From Stenocarpella maydis (taxonomy: Eukaryota; Ascomycota; Sordariomycetes; Diaporthales; Diaporthaceae): a stretch of 44,981 nt of DNA. The notes under the pieces are model-generated. The model had not been told where the DNA came from, made no database searches, and was given only the letters and a program-made list of their open reading frames with translations. Position numbers and translations under genes: made by a program. Shown piece by piece: positions 42,346 to 44,981 of this stretch (position 1 is its first letter; each line of letters starts with the position of its first letter). The stretch covers positions 1 through 44,981 of the forward strand of contig NQMI01000229.1 of assembly GCA_002270565.1 (NCBI GenBank), read 5' to 3'.

Positions 42346-43149
42346 CAACTAAAATATAATATATCTACTCCTAATATATTTACTAATGCTTTCAACCAAG
42401 TCTAGACCGAGTTTTAACTCGCCTTTTAGTAGATAAACTGCCAGATATTAGTTAAGACTAAGTTAAAACTCCTCTCCTAGCAGCAGCATTACCAGCTATT
42501 AGGTTATTATTTATACTATACTCAAATAAGGTATACTCTATAACTGTTTCCTAAGCACTAGGTAATGCAGGTATTCCTTTATTATCCCTCTATTTACTCT
42601 ATATTTAAGCTGGGATATGTGTTGGTTGCACCTTTCAACCTCTAAGTTTTCTTTTCTATATTATAATATTAATAGTAAAGCTAAATAAAGTTTAAATATA
42701 ATATACCTTGTTTTTATATAAGATGTTCTTTATAAGTGCTGTATTTGAATCCGGTGTACTTATAGTACTAGCTTCCGGCTCACTCTGCTCTTGCTGCTCC
42801 TTACTTATATTTATCTACTTACTATATAAACCTTATTCAATCTCCAGTGTTATGTTTTCTGCGGTTGAGCAGTTAATAGTTGGCTGTGTGTTGCTAATGG
42901 CCTCCCCCTGGTTTGAACTGGGTTTGGATGCGTGGTTATAATTCTTGTAAGTTAACTCAGACTGAACACTGTTGGAATGTATTATTATAGGGATAGACCC
43001 TATAATTATTGACTGTATAGAGTTGGGATGGAGTTTGCGCTTTTTGGGTGGTGTTATTATTAGTGGAGATGGTGGCGGGAGTGTTAGCTGTAGTAAGAGT
43101 GTGTTAGCTGAGGTGTTTAAGTAGAGTTTATATATAGAATATACCCGAG

Positions 43150-43521
43150 TCTGATAAAGTATTGCTGAGTGATTTGTAGCCCAGCTGGGAGAGTGCTTTC
43201 TGTATATACTTAGTATATATATATATATATATATAAAGATTGCCTGTACTTACTATACATGTAAACAGATCTTAATTGCTAGTTGTAGCGTGTATTGCTT
43301 AATAACTGGTATGCTGACAGGATGTGAGTATATACNCTAATAAAGTATTACTAAGTGATTTATAGCCTAGCTGGGAGAGTGCTTCCTATATATACTTAGT
43401 ATATATATATATATATATATAAAGATTGCCTGTACTTACTATACATGTAAACAGATCTTAATTGCTAGTTGTAGCGTGTATTGCTTAATAACTGGTATGC
43501 TGACAGGATGTGAGTATATAC
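43150..43521. repeat. Tandem duplication, two 186-bp copies
   Basis: Copy 1 ends at 43335 and copy 2 at 43521. The first ~60 bases after the TAAAGTATT starts (43155 and 43341) differ by six transitions; the remaining ~125 bases, including the (TA)n run, appear identical. An ambiguous base (n) sits at the junction (43336). Confidence 0.92.
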
Positions 43522-44981
43522 TGCGTATAGACTATGTATAAACAGAGTATGAACAACTTACTCTTTAAGGAAGATATTAGCCATCTTTACCTATTTCCCC
43601 TGAAGTACAAACAGAAGCTCTGTACTGTAAAGAATTAGTATAAACACGCTATATACTTATTTTAAACAATATACTGGAAAGCCTCCAGATGGTATAGCTG
43701 TGGGAGAGCACCCTTCTTCTTCTAGTGTGGGATGGCTGTATAAATTCAGTTTATATATTGAATAAACATGCAGAGTAAAAGCAGACCTGCACCCATATGT
43801 ATACTATATAGGTGACACTAGTACTAATATTAATTAGTATATAATAGATTCAAACTAAGTGTAAATAGAACTCAAATAAAGCTTATACTTACTGATGACT
43901 TTGTTGAGAATATCTTTATATATATCCTCCTACCCCCACCCTAATATATGCAGCTATATAAATCAGTTGAAGTATATACTATATTTAAACACGAATACTT
44001 ATATAGTTGGGCCAGCTGGGTTTAATGCATATGGAGGGTAAAGATGATTCTTTGCAATATACTCTGCTCAAAGTAAGTTTATACTCAAACCGCATTATGT
44101 ATAAACCTACCCTCTAAAGCCCTTAGACTAGAGATTTGCATATTAGGCAAAACACCTGGATTTAGCATAGAGAATAGCCCAATAACATGGCCATACTGGA
44201 ATGTATATAATGATTCTATAGCTTCTATCTCAATTAATTCAAGCCACTTAATAATTTTATCCCAGTGGTAAGAGGAAAGCTAATTTAAAGGCCCAAGGGC
44301 AAAGGGGTTGAAGCAAATAAGCTGCTTGCTTTTGAATTCACTGCTGTATTCAGATATTGTATAAATAGGGTTTATATAGTGAGTGGATTGATAATCAGGA
44401 GAGGATAAGGGATCTCTATTTATATTGAGATTAAACAGAGTATAGTTAAAGGCGTAAAGGACTAAGTTAAAGAGTAGGTTAGGGAAAATAAGTTTGGGCG
44501 CTATACAAACTAATTAAGCACCTCCTTCATTTATATATTAGCCATAGTTTAGGTTAAAGGATATGTTGAGAAAAACGAGTTTGGGTGCTATATAAACTGA
44601 AAATAAAATGCTAATAATATATAGATTATATCCTAACTTAGTTTAGTCCATATAGCTGCTGTCTAACAAAATGCTAACTAAGTATAGATTATATTCAAAT
44701 TTAGCTTAGCTTCAGTCTTAGCTGAAGCAGCTAGCAAGGGCACAGCCATAAAATGTACAGACTATACCTGAATAGAGTTTAGTATTATCGCTAGCTAAGA
44801 AGCTAGTAAGGTTTAAACAGAGAGCTGCCTTTTGTACTGAATCCTTACTGGTCCTTTGCTTGGTTTAAAGTGGGATTAAATATGCATTTGTAATAGTGTA
44901 GCTTTATTAGTGTAGCTTGGCATTTAGGAGGGGTGACTGCCTGTAGGAATGGGTGGTTTTGAAGGTAAATAGAATTCAAAT

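Larger units (their letters stand above)
39112..44981. other. Gene-free AT-rich domain
   Basis: About 5.9 kb with no credible coding frame; the longest frames are hydrophobic by composition and cross repeat boxes. Its parts are an early AT-rich stretch, the GTTTAAAC box array, an almost pure A/T tract, a 186-bp tandem duplication and further AT-rich sequence with scattered box relatives (for example 44811). Composition suggests RIP-affected heterochromatin. Confidence 0.75.

Noticed and set aside
42708..42941. Hydrophobic 77-codon frame in the AT-rich domain
   Set aside because: It has no ATG at its start, is hydrophobic because of T-rich codons, and ends inside GTTTGAAC-type box sequence, so it is non-coding.
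43155..43200. tRNA A-box-like sequence (TAGCCCAGCTGGGAGAG), repeated at about 43341
   Set aside because: There is no matching B box, anticodon arm or acceptor stem; the sequence runs into a TA microsatellite. It may be a relic of a tRNA-derived repeat, but this is not supportable.
1..44981. Telomere repeats (TTAGGG/CCCTAA)
   Set aside because: Only isolated CCCTAA words occur in AT-rich and retrotransposon sequence; there is no tandem run at either end.

Overview
The window looks like genomic DNA of a filamentous ascomycete (Pezizomycotina). Genes are split by short GT-AG or GC-AG introns (59-144 nt) with CTRAC-like branch sites. Several families typical of these fungi are present: a HET-domain protein, DUF6594, a CAP/PR-1 protein, a CAL-A-type secretory lipase and fungal glycosyltransferases. 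Transposons are riddled with C:G to T:A changes, as repeat-induced point mutation (RIP) would leave. There are no rRNA or tRNA genes, telomere repeats or CRISPR arrays that I can defend.

Layout. 1-5.3 kb is a ruined Ty3/gypsy retrotransposon on the minus strand: integrase, reverse transcriptase and zinc-knuckle remnants can be read. 5.4-7.5 kb is a broken HET-domain gene. 8.2-9.5 kb is a kinase-like gene (minus). 10.6-11.4 kb is a three-exon gene for a small basic protein of unknown function. 12.197-14.118 kb is a complete but inactivated Fot1/pogo-type DNA transposon with 44-bp terminal inverted repeats and TA target duplications. 16-20.7 kb carries a secreted CAP protein with an internal tandem repeat, a DUF6594 membrane protein and an unusual fusion of a fungal helical N-terminal domain, a retropepsin-like DTG domain and a charged coiled coil. 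21.0-21.6 kb is a zinc-finger-like gene interrupted by one in-frame TGA. 23.3-24.6 kb is a GC-rich secretory lipase gene. 26.2-26.6 kb is a small cysteine-motif protein with a GC-AG intron.

29.4-36.3 kb is a glycosyltransferase neighbourhood. A protein O-fucosyltransferase-like gene (minus) and a GT92-like gene (plus) diverge from a 1.37-kb intergenic region holding a ~230-bp imperfect inverted repeat. A GT61-like gene lies downstream but is broken by a stop and two frameshifts. All three have, or had, an N-terminal membrane anchor, which suggests Golgi glycosylation of one product; the shared pathway is inference. A fragment of an aspartic-protease-like gene follows at 37.4 kb.

From about 39.11 kb the sequence changes abruptly, just after a 19-bp perfect palindrome, into gene-free AT-rich DNA that runs to the end. 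This domain contains the oddest signal in the window: a recurrent near-palindromic box around GTTTAAAC, spaced at about 106-114 bp over part of its length and separated by spacers that look unrelated, several of which contain their own GC hairpin. It also holds an almost pure A/T tract and a 186-bp tandem duplication with an ambiguous base at the junction.
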